In this document: positions 28,001-37,642 of the stretch, piece after piece | How the letters are laid out: each line of letters starts with the position of its first letter | How positions within the stretch are numbered: the stretch's first letter is position 1 | Assembly (NCBI GenBank): GCA_029557895.1 | Contig: JAKQHT010000011.1 | Location: 62,001-126,000 of the forward strand | Source of the DNA: Bacteroidota bacterium | GTDB lineage: Bacteria; Bacteroidota; Bacteroidia; Flavobacteriales; Flavobacteriaceae | Length of the DNA: 64,000 bases | Reading direction: 5' to 3' | Program-made: the position numbers and the translations under genes | Notes under the pieces: generated by a model | What the model was told of the DNA's origin: nothing | Seen by the model: the letters and a program-made list of their open reading frames with translations, nothing else | The model's database searches: none

Positions 28001-31000
28001 GATACCTATCGACTTGATTTCCTGTAAGACTTTCAATTCTAAATTGATTTCGTTCTGGCTGGGCCAAACATCGGTTGGAGACAAGCTCCCGGATGAAACG
28101 GTCAATGGCACGGCAATCTCATAGAAATTTTCGGTAAAATCATTTCCCATTCGTATAAAACCCACAAGGTCACCATCGCCAAGCAGATTGTTATCTTGCG
28201 GCTCGGCGTGCATAAACATGCGAAGCTTTTTATACTGTCGCATATCGACGTTTATATTTTTGAAAACGCCCCTAGCATCTGTCGGTATTAAATTACAAAC
28301 TTCTACCACAAGCGATTGTTCATTTTGACGAATGATGTTGTTGTTGTTGTTAAGCTGTTCTAGTTCAACACCCGGCGGCAACACGTAATTGCCGTCATTT
28401 TCTTGCAGTCCAATGACACCCACGCTGAACTCTGCATCGGGACTGTTATTGGTTGCATCATTGTCAAGATCTTGCGTGTAACGCCTCCAATCGCTTCGTA
28501 CCAAATCCAATGTTGCGAAACGGAGTACCGTGGGTTGGGTAAATTCTTTTAGGTACATCCTCGCAAAACGTATGGATCTGACATCTGAAATTCCGCCTAT
28601 GGCTCTAGTGGGCTGTGTTATCGGTATCCTGAACTGGTACCAGGTCACCTGACGGTTCTGCCCGTTGGGAAGTGTCACATTCCTGACTTTTATATCGTTG
28701 ATTAGAGGATTGTTGGCATTTAGCGAACTTTGATTGATATTTACTTCATATTCATAGTAACTATCAATCGTGTTCATGGTGTTATCACGGTTTATATCCT
28801 CTACGTCGGGCTGGGTTGTTGAACCGCGGTTAGTATCGGAAAACACATCGGGCGAATTGCCTTCAGGACCATTGTAGCGCTTGTATCTTTGGAAAATATC
28901 TCCTTCGGTGTTTAAATAGTAAACATAATTATCATTTGAAGGATCCGGTCCAAAACTTGCTCCGTTTGGAATGTACAATGCTTCTTCGGCATCATCAAAT
29001 CCATCATAACCTACATCTTGGTTGGCACGCTCGTCTCCAGTGGTCGAAAACGCATAAATAAGGGACTGGTTCTGCGGTACCACATAGGTAAATGCTGAAT
29101 TGAGCAATGGCTGTATGTTACCATCTTGTGGCAACCCGTTCTCATATTGCTTTCTCCCATCCTTTAGGATATCTTCGGAAATGTTCCCCAGGTTGATGGT
29201 GAGCTTTCCACCTGGATTTGAGGTATTGTCCAAAAATGGATCCTGGATCCAAAAATCGATATATTCTACATTGGACTGCTCAAAATCGGTAGTGGTTATT
29301 GCTCTGGTAATACCCGCCCAGCTTTGCAATGGATTGCTCAACACATTGTTTTCTGAACCGGGCTGAAAGTTGTATGGCCCTCTTTCACTTGGGTAATATG
29401 CCAAATCCAACGTATTGATCACCGTACTCTGTCCTTGCACGATGTCCACCTCCGGAAAAATTTCGTCCACGAAGACACGGCGGGCGTAAAGATTGGAAAT
29501 ATCATCATCGGAAATACCTCCAGGGCGTTGGCTGCTATAAAAAATTGGATCGATGGAATACCAGTTGAGCATCGCCCTGTTGTAGCCGTTCTGGATGCCA
29601 TTATCATCTTCAGTAGGTCCTCCAATACCAAGTTCACGTGGCCTGCTCGACAAGAACCAGGCTTGGGGCGATAAGAGATCTATGGCGCCTTGTGTGCCTT
29701 CAAAATCATCGACATAGACTGTAGCTTCGCCATCAAAATTGGTGCCTTTGGGGGCTCCTGGGGCCAAAAAGGCAAATTCGCCCCTTACGGAAAGATTGGA
29801 TGGCGCATCGGTATCGATGTTGGGCAATTTGTTTACCAATCGGGTTAAAAACGGCAACTCGGTTGAGTAATTTCCGTAAATCCCAAAAATGGTATTGTTA
29901 ATGGATTCTGAATTATAATTGGCCTTTTGGGTTATCGGTCGTTCGCTCAGGTTCAAAACCGTGGCACCCATAACGAAGTTTTGGTTAAATTGATGTTCCA
30001 CATTAACGCCCGCAAACCTTCGTGTCTGTTGGCCAAACACGGCATTGTTTTCTACTGACACATTGATTGGCGTGTTTGACGCCTTCAGGGCTTCATCCAA
30101 GATCTGGACCCGACCCAACTGGTAATTCACTGTATAATCGATACCTTCTACTAAAACCCGTCCACCGGCTGTGACGACCACAGAACCTCTTGGCACGTTG
30201 AAGGCCCCGATGGGAATCCCATCGCCACTACTGGATTTATACCGCCCTTTTATCTGGAATTTGTTCTTTTCGCTATGTTCCAAAGCTGCTGTTTTTGTGG
30301 TCTTATAGAGCGCGTCATAAACATATTTTTGTTGGTTGGGGTTAAAAATCTGGCTCGCATAATCAGCTTCATTGTTACCGGGAATCCCATCATCGTCAAG
30401 TACGTCAAAGAGGTATCTTCCGAAAGGTTCAACTTTTGTAAAAATTATTTTTCCGTTTTGTGTTAAAACCGTCATACCGGGAACAAAATCGAAGAAGCCG
30501 TCTCCCCCTTCTTGTGGGTCGTTGTTTGAATTTAATCGATCCAGGTGGAACAGACGTATCAGGGGCGTGTCAATAATTTCGCCATCATCTGTCGGGTCAA
30601 AAGGGGTGTTGTTGTTAAATGTTGGAAATGTGGTACCTTCAACCGGTTTTATATAGTTCAAAGGAGATGCTTCTGTATAAAAAATATTTAGTCTGAAATC
30701 TTCCTGGCTCAACTGGAAAGCACCGGTGTCGTAGATGTTTTTCATCATCAAATTCCAAATTGGTTCCTCAACACTGGTAATGGCACTTTTCAACATTTTC
30801 AAAATGAGGGTTTGGTTGTTGACGATCTGGTTTCCTGTAACGGGATCGACATTCACATCGGTAGCATCTATGCCGTCATTGGCAAATTCGCCCACCTGAA
30901 ACACTTGTCCTCCAACGGTAAATTGGAAAGCCACTGCCAGGATTTCATCATTGAGCAAACGCTGGTTCAAGGAAATGTATCCCAATTGCGAATTGAGGAC

Positions 31001-32305
31001 AAAATCAGTTCCTTCATTGAGCTTTCTGGCATTTTCGAGCTTTCCGAAATCATAACCTTCGTTGGCATTTGGCAAAATACCTTGTTCAACGGTGGTTATG
31101 CTTCTAATCAATTCGTTCAATTGAGAGCCGGGCCCACCAATATTCCTTGGGTCAAAATCGTTATTGCCGTTATCCGGATATGCATTTGGTCCTACGTTCA
31201 CAAATCCAAGTGGTGGCGCATCCAGGCCTATGACGCTCGATTCTCCCAAATCCTGCAAGGCTACAATATTCCTTACATTGTTTGTTTGGTTGTTCCTGTT
31301 GGTTACCCAGACTTCAATACGTGTAATCTGGACATTGGTCTGCAGGAAAGGATAGCGCAACATGACGGCATCATAATTGTTCCTAAAATACTGTGCCAGA
31401 AAAAAATGCCTGTTTTCGTCATAGTCACGTGCATAGAACTCAAATTCTTCAAGTGTACCGCCACCCTGTGCCACTACCGATCGTGATTGTGATTTTTGTT
31501 CGGAGAACACTGCCGTTACCCTTGTTTTGCCAAACTGGAGTTCTGTTTTGACACCAAAGAGGCTTTGCACCCCGGTAACCAGTGAGCTGTTGAGCGGCAT
31601 GCTCACGTTACCCACTTCTATTTTCCGGATGATATCATCTTCGGTAGGTGTGTATTCCAATTTGATAAGGTTCTGGAAATCAAAGGTTGATTCGGTATCA
31701 TAATTGGCAGTCACCTGAAGTCTGGTCCCTACTTTACCAAGCAAGCTCAAGCTGATTCTTTGGTCAAAGTCGAAGGTAAAGTTGCTTTGGTTTCGTGGTG
31801 AGAACGCGGGGTTTTCTTGCTTGGTAAACATGACTCCCAAATCCATCTCGACCGAACCTTGCGGGATGACCTCAATGGTATTTCCCCCAAATATTGTTTC
31901 AAAAAACCCAGAATTGACATAAAACTCCGGTAAAAGGTTTTTTTGTTGTTCTTCAGCCCCATCCTTTTTGCCTTCGGCTGCATCAATTTTTTGTTTGTAA
32001 TAAAGCCGTTGCTGTTCTTGCAAGACCAATTTGTGGTATTCTGCGGGTGTTAATATTATCGGGTAATTGATATTGAAGTTTCCGATGGTTTCCGTATAAA
32101 TGTACCTGTCAGAAATAGGATCGTAGGTGTATTTTGAAACAATGCTGCCTGGATTGGGCATATTGATAGTGCCCATGGAATAACCGGTATTGGTCGAATC
32201 TTGTTGTACGGGATCTTGTGAAAAGGACCATTGGCCCATAAGGAGGAATCCTATAAGTACCGTATAGAAAAAAAAGTTTTGAAAAGTATGGCTAGCTGTA
32301 CTCAA
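25040..32305 (-). CDS. sprA: SprA, outer membrane translocon of the type IX secretion system
   Basis: Very large outer membrane protein of 2421 residues, matching the length of SprA/Sov. SprA forms the giant single-chain beta-barrel through which type IX cargo crosses the outer membrane. In gliding bacteria this includes the motility adhesin SprB. A signal peptide (about 8-30, QWSFSQ) and a long run of amphipathic strands rich in Asn, Asp and aromatic residues are visible, and the C-terminus ends in a barrel strand (SGITLRYNFGN). The start appears to be TTG at 32305: no ATG occurs before mid signal peptide. It is 5 bp downstream of ruvA and shares its promoter. Confidence 0.95.
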   Translation of the reverse strand: MSTASHTFQNFFFYTVLIGFLLMGQWSFSQDPVQQDSTNTGYSMGTINMPNPGSIVSKYTYDPISDRYIYTETIGNFNINYPIILTPAEYHKLVLQEQQRLYYKQKIDAAEGKKDGAEEQQKNLLPEFYVNSGFFETIFGGNTIEVIPQGSVEMDLGVMFTKQENPAFSPRNQSNFTFDFDQRISLSLLGKVGTRLQVTANYDTESTFDFQNLIKLEYTPTEDDIIRKIEVGNVSMPLNSSLVTGVQSLFGVKTELQFGKTRVTAVFSEQKSQSRSVVAQGGGTLEEFEFYARDYDENRHFFLAQYFRNNYDAVMLRYPFLQTNVQITRIEVWVTNRNNQTNNVRNIVALQDLGESSVIGLDAPPLGFVNVGPNAYPDNGNNDFDPRNIGGPGSQLNELIRSITTVEQGILPNANEGYDFGKLENARKLNEGTDFVLNSQLGYISLNQRLLNDEILAVAFQFTVGGQVFQVGEFANDGIDATDVNVDPVTGNQIVNNQTLILKMLKSAITSVEEPIWNLMMKNIYDTGAFQLSQEDFRLNIFYTEASPLNYIKPVEGTTFPTFNNNTPFDPTDDGEIIDTPLIRLFHLDRLNSNNDPQEGGDGFFDFVPGMTVLTQNGKIIFTKVEPFGRYLFDVLDDDGIPGNNEADYASQIFNPNQQKYVYDALYKTTKTAALEHSEKNKFQIKGRYKSSSGDGIPIGAFNVPRGSVVVTAGGRVLVEGIDYTVNYQLGRVQILDEALKASNTPINVSVENNAVFGQQTRRFAGVNVEHQFNQNFVMGATVLNLSERPITQKANYNSESINNTIFGIYGNYSTELPFLTRLVNKLPNIDTDAPSNLSVRGEFAFLAPGAPKGTNFDGEATVYVDDFEGTQGAIDLLSPQAWFLSSRPRELGIGGPTEDDNGIQNGYNRAMLNWYSIDPIFYSSQRPGGISDDDISNLYARRVFVDEIFPEVDIVQGQSTVINTLDLAYYPSERGPYNFQPGSENNVLSNPLQSWAGITRAITTTDFEQSNVEYIDFWIQDPFLDNTSNPGGKLTINLGNISEDILKDGRKQYENGLPQDGNIQPLLNSAFTYVVPQNQSLIYAFSTTGDERANQDVGYDGFDDAEEALYIPNGASFGPDPSNDNYVYYLNTEGDIFQRYKRYNGPEGNSPDVFSDTNRGSTTQPDVEDINRDNTMNTIDSYYEYEVNINQSSLNANNPLINDIKVRNVTLPNGQNRQVTWYQFRIPITQPTRAIGGISDVRSIRFARMYLKEFTQPTVLRFATLDLVRSDWRRYTQDLDNDATNNSPDAEFSVGVIGLQENDGNYVLPPGVELEQLNNNNNIIRQNEQSLVVEVCNLIPTDARGVFKNINVDMRQYKKLRMFMHAEPQDNNLLGDGDLVGFIRMGNDFTENFYEIAVPLTVSSGSLSPTDVWPSQNEINLELKVLQEIKSIGISNGTLTNIDPTYYNVTSDGVQEIGAGEPFEVGETRVAIKGNPNFGDIRVLMVGIRNNSVSNVCGEVWFNELRLADLENEGGWAAVLSVDTNLADFANISATGRRSTIGFGTIEQKPNERSREDVKQYDVVTNVNLGQLLPKKWGLQIPFNYGQGEEIITPEYDEFYRDIKLQTQLDNTNNRDSILKVNENYTKRQSINFIGVRKTKTGDAKPHFYDVENLTFNYSYNKVEHRDFEIENSLDQRVRAGANYSYSFTPKSIEPFKKNDSLFTGRYWKILKDFNFNPVPTSFSVNTDILRQFNKQKFREVDLTGNNIGLEELFRRDYRFDFQYAINYNITNALSFNFTAANSNIVRNYFIDDRINGRQDPTLDVWDGFFDFGDPNIQSQRLQVNYEVPLYKIPTLSFLRATYSYTGDFQWQKGSDLNMNLPITDPVTLETNVYNLGNTIQNANTHVINSTFNMQELYKYLGLVKKTGKTSGASARRSVVPSKEDGGKGKNEDSNVTGLSRGTNAGQSGNASLSTGEKTFNTFVDVLTMIKRIQINYTENNGTYLPGYLRTPGFIGTLKPTLGYTFGSQNDIRDMVARNGWLTVYPDFNEQYTEVANRILDVSANLEIIKDLKIDLNGNRTYSKNFSENFRVEDLDGDGELDYNHLTPNSYGNFNISTALIKTAFGKSDEIHSDAFEDFKANRMVIAHRLARAFYGNTNYSLDAEGYPLGFGKNSQRVLLPSFLSAYQGSDPDNVKLGAFRNIPIPNWQLRYTGFMRLPWFKKNFKRFSVTHGYRSSYTINQFRTNLDYIAPDRTQEYDDQNPDVFDQSGNYKNQTLFSNINLEEQFSPLVKIDFEMKNSVKILTEIKKDRILSLSFDNNLLTEIQGMEYIVGLGYKFKDVRIRSKLAGPGQIIKSDLNMSLDISLRDNKTIIRYLDLDNNQITSGQTIWGIKYKADYAFSKYLTGIFYFDYTFSEYAISTAFPQTTIRSGITLRYNFGN

Positions 32306-32310
32306 AATCG

Positions 32311-32892
32311 TTATAGGTTTTTTAAGGCTTCCTTAATTATGGTTTCCACGTTTGCATCAGGATTGTTTGATACCACTTTGTCCACAACCCGTTCTGACTG
32401 TTTTCTGTTAAACCCGAGAACATCCAAAGCGGATAACGCTTCTTCCTTGCTCGTATTGCTCGTCGCAGTCGAAATTTCATCGATGTCGTATATCTTCAGG
32501 ATTTTATCTTTTAAGTCGAGAACCACTCGTGCTGCTGTTTTTGCGCCAATGCCTTTAATTGATTGTATCAGTGCCACATCGCCATGGGCAATGCCTTCCC
32601 TGACCTGTTTAGGGGTCAATGAAGAAAGCATGGTACGGGCCGTACTTGCCCCAACACCATTGACGGAAAGGAGCAATTTAAAAATCTCACGTTCTGCCAA
32701 GGATGAAAAACCATACAAAGTATGGGAGTCTTCCTTGACGATGAAATGGGTATAGAGTTTCAGGTTCTCTTTATCCGGTATCTGCGAATAGGTGTGCAAC
32801 GAGATATTGATAAAATATCCGATACCATTGCAGTCTATGACGACGTCGGTCAAATTTTTTTCAACTAATTTCCCTTGTATGTGAGTAATCAT
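32311..32892 (-). CDS. ruvA: Holliday junction branch migration protein RuvA
   Basis: A 193-residue protein that tetramerises on Holliday junctions and loads RuvB. It begins MITHIQGKLVEKNLTDVVIDCNGIGY (OB-fold), has a helix-hairpin-helix pair with LLSVNGVGASTARTML and LIQSIKGIGAKTAARVVLDL, and a C-terminal UBA-like domain III that contacts RuvB. Its partner ruvB lies 4 kb away on the same strand (36549-37571). ruvA has its own promoter and precedes sprA by 5 bp. Confidence 0.96.
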   Translation of the reverse strand: MITHIQGKLVEKNLTDVVIDCNGIGYFINISLHTYSQIPDKENLKLYTHFIVKEDSHTLYGFSSLAEREIFKLLLSVNGVGASTARTMLSSLTPKQVREGIAHGDVALIQSIKGIGAKTAARVVLDLKDKILKIYDIDEISTATSNTSKEEALSALDVLGFNRKQSERVVDKVVSNNPDANVETIIKEALKNL

Positions 32893-32918
32893 CTACGGGC
32901 TTGGTTAAAGTATGGTCT

Positions 32919-32947
32919 CAAATGTAATAAAATTATTTGCATTACAA
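32919..32947 (-). promoter_or_regulatory. Promoter of the ruvA-sprA operon
   Basis: Minus strand TTTG(T) (CAA complement at 32945-32947), an 18-bp spacer and TACATTTG (32919-32926). The -33 half overlaps the maeB stop region. The spacing and both boxes fit the Bacteroidota consensus. Confidence 0.72.
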
Positions 32948-35257
32948 AGTTGATTCTTTGGCAAACGAAACCTTTAGTTCCTGTTCTCTCTTTTCCTTCT
33001 TTTGGGCATCAATCACGGAAATTGCAGTCATGTTGACTATCTCGTCCACACTGGCTTCAAGTTGAAGGATATGCACGGGTTTACGCATACCCATCATTAT
33101 GGGCCCGATGGATTCGGATTTATTGAGTTCTTTGAGGAGTTTGTAAGTGATGTTTGCCGATTCAAGATTGGGAAAAATCAAGGTGTTGACTTTTTTTCCG
33201 ACCAATTTTGAAAAAGGGAACACTTCTTTGAGCATGTCGTTGTTGAGCGCAAAGTCGGTTTGCAGTTCGCCGTCTACAATCAAATCCGGGTGCGATTCAT
33301 GTAGTAGCGCAACTGCTTTGCGTACTTTTGCTGCACCAGGGCTTGGCGAGGAACCAAAATTGGAATAAGAAACCATAGCGATGACAGGCTCCAAGCCAAA
33401 CATACTCACGGTTCTGGCAGTCATGAGTGCAATTGTTGCAAGTTCTTCGGCCGATGGGTCAATGTTGATGGAGGTATCGCTTAAGAACATTGGCCCACGT
33501 TGGGTCATCATCAGATTGGTAGCTGCCGCACGAGTAGCCGTTTTGGCTAGCCCAATCAACTCCAGCATGGGCTTGAACACGGTTGGATAGCTTTGCGAAT
33601 ATCCGGAAATCAATGCATCAGCATCGCCCTCGTTGACCATCATGGCCGCAAAATAATTGCGCTCGCGCATCAGCTTTTCGGCAGAATAGAGTGTAACGCC
33701 CTTACGTCTCCGTTGTAACCAATAAACTTTGGCATATCGACGTCTGCGTTTCTCTTCCTCATCGGTCTTTGGATCAATGATTTCTATGTCTGCGTCAAAT
33801 TCCAATTCGTTCATGAGCGCTTGGATGGTTTCTTTTCGCCCGAGCAAAATTGGAACGGCTATACCTTCGTCATAAGCAATTTGGGCTGCTTTCAGAACAT
33901 CCATTTGATCAGCTTCGGCGTAGACCACACGTTTGGGATCCATTTTAGCGCGATTGGTCAATAACCTCACAATCTTGTTGTCAGAGCCAAGGCGTTCCAT
34001 TAGTGTCTCCCTATATTCGTCCCAATCATGGATGGGTTCCTTGGCAACGCCACTCTCCATGGCTGCCTTTGCAACTGCCGGGGGAACTTGCACTATCAAT
34101 CTGGGGTCAAAGGGTTTTGGGATGATATAATCCCGCCCAAAAGCCAATCTGGTTTCTCCGTAAGCGATATTTACTTGTTCTGGCACGTGTTCTTTGGCCA
34201 GTTTTGCCAAAGCCAAAACGGCAGCTTTTTTCATGGCCTCGTTGATCTTTGTGGCCCGCACATCGAGCGCACCCCTGAAAATAAAGGGAAATCCAAGCAC
34301 ATTGTTAACTTGATTGGGATGGTCCGAACGTCCCGTGGCCATGATTATGTCCTTGCGGGTACTTACTGCCAGTTGATACTCAATTTCCGGGTCGGGATTG
34401 GCCATTGCAAAAACTATGGGGTTCTTGGACATTGCCATCAGCATTTCAGGTGTAACGATATTGGCTCTTGACAGCCCTATAAATACATCGGCGCCGTGCA
34501 TGGCCTCCTCTAAAGTATCAATCTTGCGATGTGTGGCAAATTCACTTTTCTCTTCAGAAAGGTTTTCCCTATCCATCCTTATGACACCTTTGCTGTCAAT
34601 CATTACCATGTTTTCTCGTTTGGCACCGAAGGCTTGGTACAGACGAGAACACGAGATGGCCGCTGCGCCCGCTCCGCTGATCACTATGGTCACTTCATCT
34701 ATTTTTTTTTGGGCAATTTCCAATGCATTGAGTAAGGCCGCAGCAGAAATTATGGCCGTACCGTGTTGGTCGTCGTGCATAACGGGAATGTCGAGTTCTG
34801 CCTTGAGTCGACGTTCAATTTCAAATGCCTCCGGAGCTTTGATGTCTTCAAGATTGATGCCTCCAAATGTTGGCGCAATGCTCTTCACGGTTTGAATAAA
34901 TGTTTCGACATCTTCCGTCCCAATCTCAATATCAAACACGTCAATATCAGCAAATATCTTGAACAGCAAACCTTTTCCTTCCATAACGGGCTTAGATGCT
35001 TCCGGGCCTATATTGCCCAGGCCCAAAACCGCTGTACCGTTGGAAATTACGGCCACAAGATTGCCCTTGGTTGTGTATTTGTAAACGTTGTTTTTGTCTT
35101 TTTCAATTTCCAAACACGGTTCGGCTACTCCGGGCGAGTATGCAAGGGACAAATCCCTTTGGGTGGCATATTTTTTTGTTGGAACGACCTTTATCTTGCC
35201 GGGGGTAGGTTTTGCGTGATAGACCAATGCCTCTCTTCGCCTGCTTTGTTTGCCCAT
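32942..35257 (-). CDS. maeB: NADP-dependent malic enzyme (MaeB-type, with phosphotransacetylase-like domain)
   Basis: Enzyme of about 771 residues that decarboxylates malate to pyruvate and makes NADPH. It has a malic enzyme N-terminal domain with [11 protein letters not shown] and [26 protein letters not shown], an NAD(P) domain with a GAGAAAISC Rossmann motif, and from about residue 440 a phosphate acetyl/butyryltransferase-like domain, as in MaeB. That tail is usually regulatory. The ATG at 35257 ([15 protein letters not shown]) is preferred: the track ORF extends 17 residues further without family support. Confidence 0.95.
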   Translation of the reverse strand: MGKQSRRREALVYHAKPTPGKIKVVPTKKYATQRDLSLAYSPGVAEPCLEIEKDKNNVYKYTTKGNLVAVISNGTAVLGLGNIGPEASKPVMEGKGLLFKIFADIDVFDIEIGTEDVETFIQTVKSIAPTFGGINLEDIKAPEAFEIERRLKAELDIPVMHDDQHGTAIISAAALLNALEIAQKKIDEVTIVISGAGAAAISCSRLYQAFGAKRENMVMIDSKGVIRMDRENLSEEKSEFATHRKIDTLEEAMHGADVFIGLSRANIVTPEMLMAMSKNPIVFAMANPDPEIEYQLAVSTRKDIIMATGRSDHPNQVNNVLGFPFIFRGALDVRATKINEAMKKAAVLALAKLAKEHVPEQVNIAYGETRLAFGRDYIIPKPFDPRLIVQVPPAVAKAAMESGVAKEPIHDWDEYRETLMERLGSDNKIVRLLTNRAKMDPKRVVYAEADQMDVLKAAQIAYDEGIAVPILLGRKETIQALMNELEFDADIEIIDPKTDEEEKRRRRYAKVYWLQRRRKGVTLYSAEKLMRERNYFAAMMVNEGDADALISGYSQSYPTVFKPMLELIGLAKTATRAAATNLMMTQRGPMFLSDTSINIDPSAEELATIALMTARTVSMFGLEPVIAMVSYSNFGSSPSPGAAKVRKAVALLHESHPDLIVDGELQTDFALNNDMLKEVFPFSKLVGKKVNTLIFPNLESANITYKLLKELNKSESIGPIMMGMRKPVHILQLEASVDEIVNMTAISVIDAQKKEKREQELKVSFAKESTL

Positions 35258-35280
35258 AAAATTTGAAGTTTCAGAACATA

Positions 35281-35288
35281 CAAAAGTA
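35281..35288 (-). promoter_or_regulatory. -7 promoter element of maeB
   Basis: Minus-strand TACTTTTG(T) matches TAnnTTTG, 23 bp upstream of the ATG at 35257. This also supports that start, since the longer ORF would begin upstream of the promoter. The nearest TTG is too close to be a normal -33. Confidence 0.55.
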
Positions 35289-35446
35289 AAATATTTGTGG
35301 CAAAGCACCTATAATAATCGCAACAGAAATACCTACTTTTTGTATGCTGAATACCTTTGTTTTTGTGCTTGATGAAGAAAAATGAATGACCCTATTGCCA
35401 ACAACCAACAATTAGGCTTTCATATTTGACAGTTTCTTTGGGCATA

Positions 35447-36367
35447 TCAGTCTTTAATGAAATTAATATTTCGTTTCAAACCTTCAAATTTTGTTCGTTT
35501 GACCGCAGATTTCTGAAACACTTTTTTAAAAATATCTTCGGATATCTCTTCCCAATTTTTTTTGGTCATTGCCAGCAGTTCAGGGTGTGGGTTAAAGAGT
35601 GGCTCGCTATGCGATTTTGAAAAACGATTCCATGGGCAAACATCTTGGCAAATGTCGCAGCCGAATATCCAATCGTCAAATTTTCCTTTGAAATCCGTGG
35701 GGATGTTTTCTTTCAGCTCAATGGTAAAATAAGAAATGCATTTACTGCCATCCACTACATAGGGTTCGGTAATGGCTTGTGTGGGGCAGGCATCGATACA
35801 AGCAGTGCAGGTACCACAATGGTCAGTGGTTGGCAGATCGTACTCCAGTTCCAAATCGACAATCAATTCGGCAATGAAATAAAAAGAACCCACTTGCCGT
35901 GTAAGCAAATTGCTGTGCTTGCCTATCCAACCCAATCCACTTTTGGCCGCCCAAGCTTTGTCCAATACCGGGGCTGAATCGACAAAGGCCCTACCATGCA
36001 CTTCGCCTATTTCTTCTTGTATAAAGTTTAATAGCGATTTCAACTTGTCTTTTATCACAAAATGGTAGTCGGTACCATAGGCGTATTTTGACAGTTTATA
36101 ACTTCCGACGTTTTGGGTTTCTGGAGGAAAATAATTGAGCAGCAAAGAAATGACACTTTTGGAACCCTCAACAAGTTTTGTCGGGTCGAGGCGTTTGTCA
36201 AAATGGTTTTCCATATAGTGCATCTGGCCGTTCATGCCGGCTTTCAACCATTTTTCGAGCCTTGGTGCTTCTTGTTCCAAAAACTGGGCCTTGCTGATAC
36301 CGCAGGACAAAAAGCCAAGGCGAGTAGCTTCTTCTTTGATAAGTTTTGTATGTTGGTGCTTTAACAT
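35447..36367 (-). CDS. queG: Epoxyqueuosine reductase
   Basis: Cobalamin-dependent iron-sulfur enzyme of about 306 residues that reduces epoxyqueuosine to queuosine at tRNA position 34. Two ferredoxin-like cluster motifs are present, [12 protein letters not shown] and [10 protein letters not shown]. The N-terminal catalytic part carries '[18 protein letters not shown]' and '[26 protein letters not shown]', all QueG signatures. The ATG at 36367 is used, because the track start at 36385 is a TTG without need. It lies alone between maeB and ruvB. Confidence 0.93.
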   Translation of the reverse strand: MLKHQHTKLIKEEATRLGFLSCGISKAQFLEQEAPRLEKWLKAGMNGQMHYMENHFDKRLDPTKLVEGSKSVISLLLNYFPPETQNVGSYKLSKYAYGTDYHFVIKDKLKSLLNFIQEEIGEVHGRAFVDSAPVLDKAWAAKSGLGWIGKHSNLLTRQVGSFYFIAELIVDLELEYDLPTTDHCGTCTACIDACPTQAITEPYVVDGSKCISYFTIELKENIPTDFKGKFDDWIFGCDICQDVCPWNRFSKSHSEPLFNPHPELLAMTKKNWEEISEDIFKKVFQKSAVKRTKFEGLKRNINFIKD

Positions 36368-36548
36368 AGGCAGCGGGTGGTACAAATAGCAATAAAACTA
36401 TAAAAATTTGAGAACAAGATATTGCCTTGGCCTGACAAAGAGTGCAACGGTTAGTGAAAACGGTTTATTTTAAACTTAATTCATGTTGTACGAAGTGTTC
36501 GCCTTTAGCTGTATAGGCACTGGTGCGTACAGATACGTCGAGTAAGCC

Positions 36549-37571
36549 TCAAAACAATTCTCCCTGCGAACGCCCTTTGAATTTCCCCAAATGTTTATAG
36601 GCCAATTCCGTGACTTCACGCCCACGGGGCGTACGCATGATAAATCCTTGTTGGATCAGGAACGGTTCATAGACCTCTTCAATAGTTTCGGCACTATCAC
36701 TAACGGCCGTTGCAAGTGTTGTTATGCCAACCGGACCGCCTTTAAACTTGTCAATGATGGTGGTCAAAATCTTGTTGTCCATCTCGTCCAGGCCATGGGC
36801 ATCCACATTAAGAGCTTTTAATGCAAACTTGGCAATAGCTATATCAATGGTACCACTGCCTTTTATCTGGGCAAAATCGCGGACACGGCGCAATAGGGCA
36901 TTTGCGATACGCGGTGTTCCCCTGCTTCTTCCGGCAATTTCTATCGCGGCTTCCATAGAAATGGGTACTTTTAATATGGAAGCACTGCGCTGCACGATGG
37001 TAGTCAGCAACTCGGTGTTGTAGTATTGCAATCGGCTCTGAATCCCAAAACGTGCGCGCATGGGCGAGGTCAACAATCCGGAACGCGTGGTGGCGCCAAT
37101 TAGTGTAAAGGGGTTGAGGTTGATCTGAACCGTTCTGGCATTTGGCCCCGATTCGAGCATGATGTCTATTTTGTAGTCCTCCATTGCGGAATACAGGTAT
37201 TCTTCCACCACGGGACTCAACCGATGTATCTCGTCTATGAACAATACATCGCGATCTTCGAGATTGGTCAATAACCCTGCCAAATCGCCGGGTTTGTCCA
37301 GAACAGGTCCCGATGTCACTTTGATACCAACGTTCAGTTCGCTGGCAAGGATATGCGCCAATGTGGTTTTGCCCAATCCCGGTGGGCCGTGAAACAAAGT
37401 ATGATCCAAGGCCTCACTGCGCAAATTGGCCGCCTTCACAAATATCTGAAGATTTTCCAATACTTGTTCTTGACCCGTAAAATCGTCAAACGACAGGGGT
37501 CTTAATTTTTTTTCTACATCGAGTTCGTCGTCAGAAAATCGGTCTTTGGATGGATTGAGATGTTCGTTCAT
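36549..37571 (-). CDS. ruvB: Holliday junction ATP-dependent helicase RuvB
   Basis: A 340-residue AAA+ motor that drives branch migration with RuvA. Walker [13 protein letters not shown], Walker B-like DEIHRL, sensor [18 protein letters not shown], and a C-terminal winged helix ([13 protein letters not shown] ... [11 protein letters not shown]) are all intact. The length is normal. It lies just downstream of the ctaD terminator, with its own -7 element. Confidence 0.97.
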   Translation of the reverse strand: MNEHLNPSKDRFSDDELDVEKKLRPLSFDDFTGQEQVLENLQIFVKAANLRSEALDHTLFHGPPGLGKTTLAHILASELNVGIKVTSGPVLDKPGDLAGLLTNLEDRDVLFIDEIHRLSPVVEEYLYSAMEDYKIDIMLESGPNARTVQINLNPFTLIGATTRSGLLTSPMRARFGIQSRLQYYNTELLTTIVQRSASILKVPISMEAAIEIAGRSRGTPRIANALLRRVRDFAQIKGSGTIDIAIAKFALKALNVDAHGLDEMDNKILTTIIDKFKGGPVGITTLATAVSDSAETIEEVYEPFLIQQGFIMRTPRGREVTELAYKHLGKFKGRSQGELF

Positions 37572-37579
37572 TTCAGAAA

Positions 37580-37587
37580 CAAATATA
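37580..37587 (-). promoter_or_regulatory. -7 promoter element of ruvB
   Basis: Minus strand TATATTTG(T) 8 bp before the ATG. A TTG lies 16 bp upstream inside the terminator stem, one base below the usual spacer range. The very short leader implies an almost leaderless mRNA. Confidence 0.5.
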
Positions 37588-37591
37588 ATGC

Positions 37592-37620
37592 AAAAAAGCC
37601 TTTCAAAATGAAAGGCTTTA
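37592..37620 (-). terminator. Rho-independent terminator of the act-cox operon
   Basis: Minus strand AAAGCCTTTC, short loop, GAAAGGCTTTTTT. It is located 22 bp after the ctaD stop, closing the 12-kb act-cox transcript. Confidence 0.88.
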
Positions 37621-37642
37621 TGTTTATGGTAAAAACAATACT

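Noticed and set aside
30812-31486. 224-residue ORF opposite sprA
   Set aside because: Shadow frame of a well-supported gene with no signal or domain.
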